Positions 56,676 to 64,000 of a stretch of 64,000 nucleotides of DNA are shown here, in pieces. This stretch comes from Nocardioides luteus (lineage in GTDB: Bacteria > Actinomycetota > Actinomycetes > Propionibacteriales > Nocardioidaceae): the NCBI RefSeq assembly GCF_000960475.2, contig NZ_JZDQ02000012.1:90289-154288 (forward strand), in the 5' to 3' direction. The translations under genes and the position numbers were made by a program. Each line of letters starts with the position of its first letter. The stretch's first letter is position 1. A model generated the notes under the pieces. It was given only the letters and a program-made list of their open reading frames with translations, was not told the origin of the DNA and made no database searches.

Positions 56676-57340
56676 CAGGTGGCCGTCGTGGTGACGGTGG
56701 TGGCGACCATCACCGCCGTCATGACCGCGGTGACCTCGTCGATCGCATCCTTGACGCCCTTGGCCGCCCAGTCGCCCCGGGCGATCTCCTTCGCCCGCTT
56801 CTTGACCGCTCCGGCGCCGACCGCGCGGGCGTCGACCACCTTGTGGGCGAGGTCGATCGAGGAGAGGAGCGCGATCAGCGGCCCGGTCCGGGCGTCGGGG
56901 GTGGCGCCCTGGACGAGGACGGCGGCCAGCTGCCCGCGTACGGCGTTCTCGTGGGTCGAGTCGCGGGCCGGCCAGGTGGTGCGCGGGAAGAGGCCGAGGA
57001 TCTTCTCGTCGCGACGCTTGAGGATGTTGCGGTCGCACAGCCGGGCCGCCAGCGCCTCGTGCAGGCCCTTGCCGAGGCCGGTCACGGCGTTCTTGGCCGT
57101 CAGCGGCTTGGCCGCCAACGAGTCGTACGCAGCAGCCAGGACCGGCTCGTCCGGCCGCCGGCCCGGCACCGCCACGGCCGTGGCCGGTGTGAGTCCCGAC
57201 TTGGGTATCACCTGGGCCGAGCCCGTCATGACGAGCTCGGTCAGGATCGCGCCGCCAAGCGCCTGCTGGACCCACGACGAGGCGAGCGTGCCCTTCTCGT
57301 CGTCGAGCACGAGCAGCAGCAGGTCTTCGGCGATGAGCAT
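56675..57340 (-). CDS. GPP34-family phosphoprotein
   Basis: 221 residues starting MLIAEDLLLLVLDDEKGTL, the diagnostic N-terminus of the GPP34 (GOLPH3-like) family, with ALGGAILTELV and RDEKILGLFPRTTWPA. In eukaryotes the homologue binds PI4P; bacterial members are widespread in actinobacteria with no fixed role. The C-terminal tail is rich in Thr/Val/Ala (MVATTVTTTAT). TAACGT ends 7 bases before the ATG, with GAGGG also present, so the start is well supported. Confidence 0.88.
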   Translation of the reverse strand: MLIAEDLLLLVLDDEKGTLASSWVQQALGGAILTELVMTGSAQVIPKSGLTPATAVAVPGRRPDEPVLAAAYDSLAAKPLTAKNAVTGLGKGLHEALAARLCDRNILKRRDEKILGLFPRTTWPARDSTHENAVRGQLAAVLVQGATPDARTGPLIALLSSIDLAHKVVDARAVGAGAVKKRAKEIARGDWAAKGVKDAIDEVTAVMTAVMVATTVTTTAT

Positions 57341-57413
57341 GCCCTCGACGTTACGGCGGCGCGGCCGTCCGCACCTCCTACGAAAGGACCAACTTCACCC
57401 GACCTTGGTCTGG

Positions 57414-57857
57414 TCAGGCGTTCTCCGACTCGGGCCCGGCGACGTCGAACATCCAGCTCACGCCGTACTTGTCGTCGAACTGGCCGAAGTAGTCTCCCCA
57501 CGGCGCCTGCGCGAACGGCATCCCGGCGGTGCCACCCTCGGAGAGCTTGGCGTAGTAGTCCGCGAAGCGCGGCTGGTCGGCCGGGTCGGTGCTGGTCATC
57601 GCGACGGTGACGCCGGCCGTGGGGGCGACGTAGTCCATCCCCGGAGGTGTGTCGGCCGCCATCAGGACGAGGCCGTCGTCGAGGGTGAGCGAGCCGTGCA
57701 TGACCAGATCCTTCGCCTCGGGCGGCACCGGACCCATCGCGTCACCCATGGATTCGAAGGTCATCGTCTCCACGGTGCCGCCGAGCACCGACCGGTAGAA
57801 CTCGAGCGCCTCGGCGGCCTCGGTCCTGAAGCTGATGTAGGGGTTGAGCGTTGCCAT
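57414..57857 (-). CDS. VOC/PhnB-like glyoxalase-fold protein
   Basis: 147 residues. MATLNPYISFRTEAAEALEFYRSVLGG is the PhnB-type start of the vicinal-oxygen-chelate fold; the second half has FAQAPWGDYFGQFDDKYGVSWMFDV. These are putative metal-dependent proteins; the canonical His/Glu metal set is not complete to my eye, as in many PhnB-like members. GAGGAG precedes ATG 57857 by about 9 bases. Confidence 0.88.
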   Translation of the reverse strand: MATLNPYISFRTEAAEALEFYRSVLGGTVETMTFESMGDAMGPVPPEAKDLVMHGSLTLDDGLVLMAADTPPGMDYVAPTAGVTVAMTSTDPADQPRFADYYAKLSEGGTAGMPFAQAPWGDYFGQFDDKYGVSWMFDVAGPESENA

Positions 57858-57976
57858 CCGGATCGTCTCCTCTGATCGATTTCCGACCCCTTCGCCCACA
57901 CAGTAAGCGCGCAGGAAGGGCCGGAGAAGAGCGATTCGGGTCGTTGCCCAGATTTCGGGTCTGGTCCGCGGCTCGG

Positions 57977-59066
57977 TCAGGGACGGACGATCTCGACGCC
58001 CAGCCAGCCGGCCAGCGCCTCGATCTCGGCCTCCACCGCGTCGCCGATCTCCGCCGTCCAGGGGAAGTCCTCGTGGACGGCGAAGACGTTCAGAAGCCCC
58101 GACTTGTGGTCGACCTTGGCGTCGAGCTTCCCGACCAGCCGCTCCCCGTGCAGGATCGGCAGCGCGAAGTAGCCCCATCGTCGCTTGGCCGCCGGCTTGT
58201 ACATCTCCAGCACGTAGTCGAACCCGAACAGGTCCAGCGCCCGGTCGCGGTCGTAGACGAGACGGTCGAAGGGGGAGAGCAGGGCCGTACGCGGGGCGAA
58301 CTCGTCCTCGAGGGCGGCCAGCGCCTCGGGGTCGACCCGCCACTCGCCGTCGACGCCCGTCACGGTGCACGGGACGCCGGCGTCCCCGGCGCCGAGCACC
58401 TCACCGCCCGAGGAGTCCTTCCGTCCCGGACGGGCGATCCCGAGCGACGCCAGCCGGCGCACCGTCTCGACCTTCAGCGCCTCCGCGGGCGAGGGCAGTC
58501 GCAGGTCGGGTGGGTAGACGCGCTCGGCCAGGTCCCAGGTGCGCAGCTTGCCGCGCCGCCCCGCGACGGCGACCTCGCCCATCCGGTTGAGCAGCTCGAT
58601 CATGCGCAGGACGTTCTTGTCGTTGGTCCAGCCGGACGACGCCCAGGGCACCTCCGAGGCGTCCTCGATCTCGCCGGCCACGAGCGGGCCGTCGGCTCGC
58701 AGACGATCGAGGATCTGCGTACGGAATCGCTTGTTGGCCTCGACCCACTCGACGGCCGGGGTGGATCCGGCCGGGGGAGAGGGCGAGGACGGTCTCGATC
58801 TCGTCCATGGGAAAGATGAAGCTGGAGAACTCCACCAGCGAACGCTCCTGCTCGAGCGCGAAGGTGAGATCCGAATGGTCGTACGCATCCCCCAACCGTG
58901 ACCACGCCACCAGATCGGCGCTCGGCGCGATCGCCCTGGTCGGGTCGATCTGCAGAAGCGTCAGCTGGTCGACGGTCGCCACCAGCGAGACGGGCCGGCG
59001 CGCGTCGAGGAGCTGGGCGCGGACCGCGATCCGGCGGGCCTGTTCCGGGGCCAGGGTGAGCGTCAT
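57977..59066 (-). pseudogene. AlkZ/YcaQ-like winged-helix DNA glycosylase, interrupted by a +1 frameshift
   Basis: Two overlapping frames together make one full-length protein. The first gives residues 1-98 (MTLTLAPEQARRIAVRAQLL... FIFPMDEIETVLALSP). The second resumes with AGSTPAVEWVEANKRFRTQIL and runs to the normal end with PILHGERLVGKLDAKVDHKSG. The break is at a run of five G on the plus strand (58773-58777); four would restore ETVLALSPAGSTPAVEW. The family repairs alkylated or cross-linked DNA. ATG 59066 follows TAATGT by 7 bases. Either a true mutation or a homopolymer sequencing error. Confidence 0.8.
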
Positions 59067-59144
59067 GGTCGCCACATTAGGGGGAGTTCCGGACGACCTG
59101 CTGCCGATTCGAACCGATCTTCCGATTCCGCTTGACCGCGCGAA

Positions 59145-59158
59145 TGTTAACGCTCACA
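59145..59158. promoter_or_regulatory. LacI-family (cre-type) operator before ytfQ
   Basis: TGTTAACGCTCACA fits TGTNANCGNTNACA, the consensus of LacI/CcpA-type operators, exactly. It lies between a TTGACC (59132-59137) and the transcription start region, a position for repression. No LacI-family gene is in the window. Confidence 0.7.
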
Positions 59159-59169
59159 CTTGAGCGCAT

Positions 59170-59185
59170 CGTGACGACGGTCACA
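59170..59185. promoter_or_regulatory. CRP/GlxR-like site before ytfQ
   Basis: CGTGA-CGACGG-TCACA matches TGTGA-N6-TCACA at all but the first base. It is 12 bp downstream of the LacI-type operator and 38 bp before the ytfQ start. In this location it may repress or modulate. Assignment is from the motif alone. Confidence 0.5.
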
Positions 59186-59222
59186 CTGGCCGCCGCAGCA
59201 GTGGAACCCCTGGAGGACGACC

Positions 59223-60200
59223 GTGAAGAAGACCCTCATCGCCCTGTGTGCGCTCGCCGTCGGCGGGATGTCGCTCAGCGCGTGCGGTAGCAGCGAAGGC
59301 GCCGACGACGGCTCGATCACGATGGGCTTCGCCCAGGTCGGGGCGGAGAGCGGCTGGCGCACCGCCAACACCACCTCGATCCAGGAGTCGGCCAAGGAGG
59401 CCGGGATCGACCTGAAGTTCTCGGATGCGCAGCAGAAGCAGGAGAACCAGATCAAGTCGATCCGGTCCTACATCCAGCAGAAGGTGGACGTGATCGCGTT
59501 CAGCCCGGTCGTCGAGACCGGCTGGGACGCGGTGCTCCAGGAGGCCAAGCGCGCCAAGATCCCCGTGGTGCTGACCGACCGGGCCGTGGACACCGAGGAC
59601 ACCTCGCTCTACGTCACCTTCATCGGCTCCGACTTCGTCGAGGAGGGTGAGAAGGCAGGGCAGTGGCTGGTCGACAACGCCGACGCCTCCGACGTCGACA
59701 AGGACGGCGCGATCAACGTCGTCGAGCTCCAGGGCACCACCGGATCGGCTCCGGCGATCGACCGCAAGAAGGGGTTCGAGGACAAGATCTCCGCGGACTC
59801 CAAGATCAAGATCACGGCCTCCCAGACCGGTGACTTCACTCGTGACGGCGGCAAGCAGGTCATGGAGGCCTTCCTGCAGTCCAACCCGAAGATCGACGTC
59901 GTCTACGCGCACAACGACGACATGGGCCTGGGCGCGATCGAGGCGATCAAGGCAGCCGGCAAGAAGCCCGGCACCGACATCAAGATCATCACCGTCGACG
60001 CGGTCAAGGACGGCATGACCGCACTCGCCGCCGGCGAGATCAACTACATCGTCGAGTGCAGCCCGCTGCTCGGACCGCAGCTGATGGACGTCGCCAAGAA
60101 GGTCGCTGCCGGCGAGGAGGTCCCCGACCGCATCGTCACCGAGGAGACCACCTTCACCCCGGAGCAGGCCGCTGAGGCGCTGCCCGACCGGAAGTACTGA
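59223..60200 (+). CDS. ytfQ: YtfQ-type sugar ABC transporter substrate-binding lipoprotein
   Basis: 325 residues. The signal peptide ends LSAC with Cys21 lipidated. The mature sequence MGFAQVGAESGWRTANTTSI, QQKQENQIKSIRSYI, FSPVVETGWDAVL, VVELQGTTGSAPAIDRKKGF and YAHNDDMGLGAIEAIK is strongly like E. coli YtfQ, which binds galactofuranose. It captures the sugar outside the membrane. GGAGG 6 bases before the GTG start. The first gene of a four-gene operon; an 84-nt hairpin element separates it from the ATPase gene. Confidence 0.9.
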   Translation: MKKTLIALCALAVGGMSLSACGSSEGADDGSITMGFAQVGAESGWRTANTTSIQESAKEAGIDLKFSDAQQKQENQIKSIRSYIQQKVDVIAFSPVVETGWDAVLQEAKRAKIPVVLTDRAVDTEDTSLYVTFIGSDFVEEGEKAGQWLVDNADASDVDKDGAINVVELQGTTGSAPAIDRKKGFEDKISADSKIKITASQTGDFTRDGGKQVMEAFLQSNPKIDVVYAHNDDMGLGAIEAIKAAGKKPGTDIKIITVDAVKDGMTALAAGEINYIVECSPLLGPQLMDVAKKVAAGEEVPDRIVTEETTFTPEQAAEALPDRKY

Positions 60201-60206
60201 CGCCCG

Positions 60207-60290
60207 CTGACCGAGGTACCTCGGCGAGGCGCCGCTTCCCTCGCGGAACTCCGCGAAGGAAGCGCGCGCCCACCGAGTGACCTCGGTGAG
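60207..60290. repeat. 84-nt palindromic element, copy B (between ytfQ and ytfR)
   Basis: The ends CTGACCGAGGT and ACCTCGGTGAG are an inverted repeat with one mismatch. The left palindrome CCGAGGTACCTCGG (60211-60224) is identical to copy A. The central hairpin (60233-60264) is CGCTTCC-C-TCGCGGA / TCCGCGA-A-GGAAGCG. Compared with copy A, G-C became T-A and T-A became C-G within the stems, preserving pairing. In this place it could stabilise the ytfQ transcript. Confidence 0.85.
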
Positions 60291-60330
60291 CATCCGACCA
60301 GCCGCAGCCGCCCCCAGGAGCCAGCACGAC

Positions 60331-61905
60331 ATGAGTCAGGCAGAAGTGAAGTCACCCGAACCGGTGGTGGAGATGCTCGACGTCTCCATCACGTTCGGGG
60401 CGGTGCGAGCGCTCGACGGCGTCTCGCTTCGTCTCCTCCCGGGGGAGGTGCACGCGCTCATGGGGGAGAACGGGGCGGGGAAGTCGACGCTGATCAAGGC
60501 GCTGACGGGCGTCTACACGATCGACTCCGGCCGGGTGGAGATCGCCGGGGTCGAGACGCAGTTCGCCACCCCGGCGGCGGCGCAGCACGCCGGGATCAGC
60601 ACGGTCTACCAGGAGGTCAACCTGGTGCCCAACCTCACCGTGGCCGAGAACATGCTCCTCGGCCGCGAGCCGCGCCGGCTCGGGCGGATCGACCGGCGTG
60701 AGATGAACCGGCGAGCGGCGACCTCGCTCCTGGCCCTGGGCATCGACATCGATCCGGGCTCCGAGCTCGGCGGCCATCCGATCGCCGTGCAGCAGCTGGT
60801 CGCGATCGCGCGCGCCGTCGACACCGATGCCCGGGTGCTGATCCTCGACGAGCCCACCTCCAGCCTCGACGCCGACGAGGTGGCCAGGCTCTTCGAGGTG
60901 ATGCACAGGCTGCGTGACCAGGGCACGGCCATCGTCTTCGTCTCCCATTTCCTCGACCAGGTCTTCGAGATCTCCGACCGGATGACGATCCTGCGCAACG
61001 GTCGCGTGGTGGGCGAGCGGCTGGTCGCGGAGACCACGCAGCTCGAGCTGGTGCAGCTGATGATCGGCCGCGATCTCCAGGTCCTCGACCGGCTCGACCA
61101 TGCCGTGCAGGAGGCCGCGGACGACGCGCCCGCCGAGCAGCGTCTCCCGGTGCTGAGCGCGGTCGGGTTGGGGCGGAAGGGGAGCCTCGAGGCCACCGAC
61201 CTGAACCTGTACGCCGGGGAGGTCGTCGGCATCGCCGGCCTGCTCGGCTCGGGGCGTACGGAGCTGGCTCGGCTGCTCTTCGGCGCCGACGCCCCCGACA
61301 CCGGGGAGCTCACGGTCAGGGGTTCGAGCCGCCGCAGGCTCCGGAGCCCCCGGCACGCGATCGACCGCAAGCTCGCCTTCTGCAGCGAGGACCGCAAGGC
61401 CGAGGGAGTCTTCGAGGAGCTCTCCGTGGCCGACAACATGCTGCTCGGGCTGCAGGCCAGCCGAGGGTGGCTCCGGCCGATCCCGACCTCGACTCGCGAC
61501 AAGCTGGTCGGGGAGTTCATGACCGCTCTCGACATCCGGCCCGCCGACCCTAGTCTGCCGATGCGAAGCCTGTCCGGTGGCAATCAGCAGAAGGTCCTGC
61601 TGGCGCGCTGGCTGATCACGGAGCCGGACGTACTCCTTCTCGACGAGCCCACCCGTGGCATCGACATCGGTGCCAAGACCCAGATCCAGCAGCTCGTCGC
61701 CGACCTCGCCGAGAAGGGGATGAGCGTGGTGTTCATCTCCGCCGAGCTCGAGGAGGTGCTGCGGCTGAGCCACCGGCTGGTGGTCCTCAAGGACCGTCGC
61801 AAGATCGCCGAGCGGCCCAACCGGGGCATCGACGTCAACGACGTACTCGAGATCATCACCGGCGAACGCGGTGGCCTGGCCGAGAAGGAGCGGGCAGATG
61901 CCTGA
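60331..61905 (+). CDS. ytfR: YtfR-type sugar ABC transporter ATP-binding protein
   Basis: 524 residues with two fused ABC domains. The first has Walker A GENGAGKSTLIKAL, a degenerate signature GGHPIAVQQLVAIARA and Walker B LILDEPTSSLD. The second has a degenerate loop GLLGSGRTELARLL, signature LSGGNQQKVLLARWL and LLLDEPTRGID. This arrangement is standard for carbohydrate-uptake class 2 transporters. CAGGAG lies 10 bases before the ATG. It follows the repeat element and overlaps ytfT by 8 bases. Confidence 0.92.
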   Translation: MSQAEVKSPEPVVEMLDVSITFGAVRALDGVSLRLLPGEVHALMGENGAGKSTLIKALTGVYTIDSGRVEIAGVETQFATPAAAQHAGISTVYQEVNLVPNLTVAENMLLGREPRRLGRIDRREMNRRAATSLLALGIDIDPGSELGGHPIAVQQLVAIARAVDTDARVLILDEPTSSLDADEVARLFEVMHRLRDQGTAIVFVSHFLDQVFEISDRMTILRNGRVVGERLVAETTQLELVQLMIGRDLQVLDRLDHAVQEAADDAPAEQRLPVLSAVGLGRKGSLEATDLNLYAGEVVGIAGLLGSGRTELARLLFGADAPDTGELTVRGSSRRRLRSPRHAIDRKLAFCSEDRKAEGVFEELSVADNMLLGLQASRGWLRPIPTSTRDKLVGEFMTALDIRPADPSLPMRSLSGGNQQKVLLARWLITEPDVLLLDEPTRGIDIGAKTQIQQLVADLAEKGMSVVFISAELEEVLRLSHRLVVLKDRRKIAERPNRGIDVNDVLEIITGERGGLAEKERADA

Positions 61906-62974
61906 GACAGTCAGCAAGGGCAAGGCGCTCGGGGCCCGCGCGATGGCCCACCACCTCTTCTGGCCGCTGGTCGCGCTCGGCGCGCTGCTGGTGGTCAACC
62001 TGATCGCGACCCCGACGTTCTTCAACGTACGCATCCAGGACGGTCACCTCTTCGGCAGCCTCGTCGACATCGTGCGCAACGGTGCCCCGGTGCTGCTGGT
62101 TGCGATCGGGATGACGCTGGTCATCGCGACGCGCGGGATCGACCTCTCCGTAGGGGCGGTCGCGGCGATCGCGGGTGCGGTCGCCTGCGTCTACATCGTC
62201 AAGAGCCCGGCCGACGGCGCCGCGGCCACGGCCGTCGTGGCGATCACGATGGGGCTCGCGGTCTCCGTCGCGCTGGGGCTGTGGAACGGCTTCCTGGTCT
62301 CGGTGGTCGGTATCCAGCCGATCATCGCCACGCTGGTCCTGATGGTCGCCGGCCGCGGGATCGCGATGCTGGTGACCGGTGGCCAGATCACCACGGTCAA
62401 CAACGACACGTTCGCCGCGCTGGCCTCGGGTCACCTGCTCACCCTCCCGGTCGCCGCGCTGATCGCGCTCGGCGTCTTCGCGGCCACCCAGGTCGTCGTA
62501 CGCCGCACCGCACTCGGCCTGCTCATCGAGTCGGTCGGGATCAACCCGGAGGCGAGCCGGCTGGTGGGGGTGAGGTCGAGGACGATCATCTGGACCGTGT
62601 ACGTCTTCGCGGCGCTGTGTGCCGGGACGGCCGGCCTGATCATCGCCGCCAACACCCACTCGGTGAACGCCAACAGCCTCGGGCTGTGGATCGAGCTGGA
62701 CGCGATCCTGGCCGTCGTCATCGGAGGCACGTCGCTGGCCGGCGGCCGCTTCTCGCTGACCGGCACCCTGGTCGGGGCGATGCTGATCGCCACCCTCACC
62801 CGGACCATCCCGAACATCGGCATCCCGGCCGAGGCCAACTATCTGTTCAAGGCGCTGGTAGTGGTGATCGTGTGCCTGCTGCAGTCGCCGAAGGCGCGGG
62901 CGGTGCTGCAGCGGCGTGGTGACCGCACGCCGACCGGCCCGAGCACCCCGAGCCGCGAGGAGGCGGTCGCATGA
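61898..62974 (+). CDS. ytfT: YtfT-type sugar ABC permease
   Basis: 358 residues and about ten helices. The signatures GMTLVIATRGIDLSVGAVAAIAGAV and ELDAILAVVIGGTSLAGGRFSL are those of RbsC/YtfT permeases. AAGGAG 7 bases before the ATG, inside the end of ytfR. Its last bases overlap yjfF (ATGA). YtfT and YjfF would form a heterodimeric channel. Confidence 0.92.
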   Translation: MPETVSKGKALGARAMAHHLFWPLVALGALLVVNLIATPTFFNVRIQDGHLFGSLVDIVRNGAPVLLVAIGMTLVIATRGIDLSVGAVAAIAGAVACVYIVKSPADGAAATAVVAITMGLAVSVALGLWNGFLVSVVGIQPIIATLVLMVAGRGIAMLVTGGQITTVNNDTFAALASGHLLTLPVAALIALGVFAATQVVVRRTALGLLIESVGINPEASRLVGVRSRTIIWTVYVFAALCAGTAGLIIAANTHSVNANSLGLWIELDAILAVVIGGTSLAGGRFSLTGTLVGAMLIATLTRTIPNIGIPAEANYLFKALVVVIVCLLQSPKARAVLQRRGDRTPTGPSTPSREEAVA

Positions 62975-63966
62975 GTGTCACGGTTGCTGAGGAAGGGCTC
63001 CTGGCCCGGGTCGGGCGGTTCAGCCCGCCGCGGCGCTATCTTCCGGTGCTCGGTACGTTCGCCCTGTTCATCGGCATGTTCGGGGTCGGCGGGCTCCGCT
63101 ACGAAGGATTCGCCGACCCGCAGGTCTTCCTGACCCTGCTGCTCGACAACGCGTTCCTGATCGTGCTCGCGGTGGGGATGACGTTCGTGATCCTCACCGG
63201 CGGGATCGATCTCTCGGTCGGCTCCAACGTGGCGCTCTCGACGCTGATCGCGGCGAGGACGCTCGAGCTCGGCTGGCCGGTGGTCGCGGTGATCGCGGTC
63301 GTGCTCGTGGCCGGGTCCCTGCTCGGCACCGCGATGGGGCTGCTGATCCACTACTTCGACATCCAGCCGTTCATCGCGACCCTGGCCGGCATGTTCCTGG
63401 CCCGCGGGCTCTGCTACCTGATCAGCGTCGACTCGATCCCGATCAAGGACGAGACCTTCTCGGCCATCGCGTTCGGCTCGATCACCCTGCCTGGTGGCTA
63501 CTACCTCGGCTGGACGGCCGTCTTCGCTCTGGTGATCGTCGCGATCGCTGCGTACGTCCTCTCCTCGACACGCTTCGGCCGCACCGTCTACGCGCTCGGC
63601 GGCAGCGAGCCGTCGGCGCTGCTGATGGGGTTGCCGGTGGCGGCGACCAAGGTCGGGGTGTACGCGATCAGCGGGCTGTGCGCGGCGCTGGGCGGACTGC
63701 TGTTCGCGCTCTACACGCTCTCGGGCTACTCCTTGCACGCGGTCGGGATGGAGCTCGACGCGATCGCCGCCGTCGTCATCGGCGGCACGCTGCTCACCGG
63801 CGGCCGCGGGTTCGTGATCGGGTCGCTGCTCGGGGTGCTCGTGCTCGGGACGATCCAGACGTTCATCTCGTTCGACGGGACGCTGTCGTCGTGGTGGACC
63901 AGGATTTCGATCGGGGTTCTGGTGCTGGTCTTCGTCGTCGCGCAGCGGGTGTTGACTCGGCGCTAG
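62971..63966 (+). CDS. yjfF: YjfF-type sugar ABC permease
   Basis: 331 residues, about nine helices. GMTFVILTGGIDLSVGSNVALST and ELDAIAAVVIGGTLLTGGRGF are the permease motifs; DIQPFIATLAGMFLARGLCYL is characteristic. It is shorter than YtfT and completes the transporter. Only 34 bases follow in the window, so further operon genes such as a kinase or regulator may lie outside. Confidence 0.92.
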   Translation: MSVTVAEEGLLARVGRFSPPRRYLPVLGTFALFIGMFGVGGLRYEGFADPQVFLTLLLDNAFLIVLAVGMTFVILTGGIDLSVGSNVALSTLIAARTLELGWPVVAVIAVVLVAGSLLGTAMGLLIHYFDIQPFIATLAGMFLARGLCYLISVDSIPIKDETFSAIAFGSITLPGGYYLGWTAVFALVIVAIAAYVLSSTRFGRTVYALGGSEPSALLMGLPVAATKVGVYAISGLCAALGGLLFALYTLSGYSLHAVGMELDAIAAVVIGGTLLTGGRGFVIGSLLGVLVLGTIQTFISFDGTLSSWWTRISIGVLVLVFVVAQRVLTRR

Positions 63967-64000
63967 GGCGGGTTTCCGGCCTGTCGGGTGCTGTGTTCTT

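Overview
The window is high-GC actinobacterial DNA, judged by eye at roughly 70% G+C. A mycothiol-type nitroreductase homologue, an AfsR/SARP regulator, an RNA polymerase-associated HelR ATPase, and many genes that begin directly after a TANNNT -10 box all point to Actinomycetota. The gene mix and the frequent GTACG words suggest a Nocardioides-like member of the Propionibacteriales, but this is inferred from style because no rRNA is present. The sequence looks like ordinary chromosome: there is no phage, transposase, plasmid gene or CRISPR array. Its unusual content lies mainly between the genes.

Layout. 0-4.4 kb: a truncated MarR gene divergent from a YjbR-type gene across a palindromic operator, then a lipoprotein and a large AfsR-type regulator. 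4.4-8.3 kb: acyl-CoA synthetase; a MocR regulator divergent from a YczE-type membrane protein; tRNA-Arg. 8.5-18 kb: zinc-ribbon membrane protein, cell-wall amidase, aminopeptidase P, PrsW-type protease, and two overlapping or adjacent dynamin-like GTPases. 18-24.7 kb: a second-type SSB, EttA, an MFS exporter with a divergent MarR, thiolase and a double-hotdog thioesterase. 24.7-38 kb: an ion-homeostasis block of DUF389, CorA, kdpFABC-kdpDE and an APC-type putative K+ carrier. 38-45 kb: truncated haemoglobin, OsmC, MscS channel, HelR and aminopeptidase N. 45-51 kb: CHAP hydrolase, DsbA-like protein, lipoprotein, two mycothiol-dependent-isomerase-like proteins and a PGRP-type amidase. 51-59 kb: metG with two overlapping downstream genes, a WYL regulator divergent from an epoxide hydrolase, GPP34, a VOC protein and a frameshifted AlkZ-like gene. 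59.2-64 kb: a complete YtfQRT-YjfF-type sugar ABC transporter operon.

Functional links. KdpDE would sense K+ or osmotic stress and drive kdpFABC through four helically phased repeats; similar repeats stand before the APC carrier. The helR gene carries a 19-bp palindrome matching the rifamycin-associated element known from actinomycete rifamycin-response genes. The sugar transporter has both a LacI-family operator and a CRP-like site.

The least-described material is repetitive. An 84-nt element with terminal inverted repeats occurs twice, with compensatory base changes in its central hairpin, and one copy encodes the start of a signal peptide. A second family, built on GCCGAGTCGGCGCG, forms multi-hairpin structures at three gene ends. 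A tiny proline-containing ORF with an excellent ribosome binding site precedes corA.
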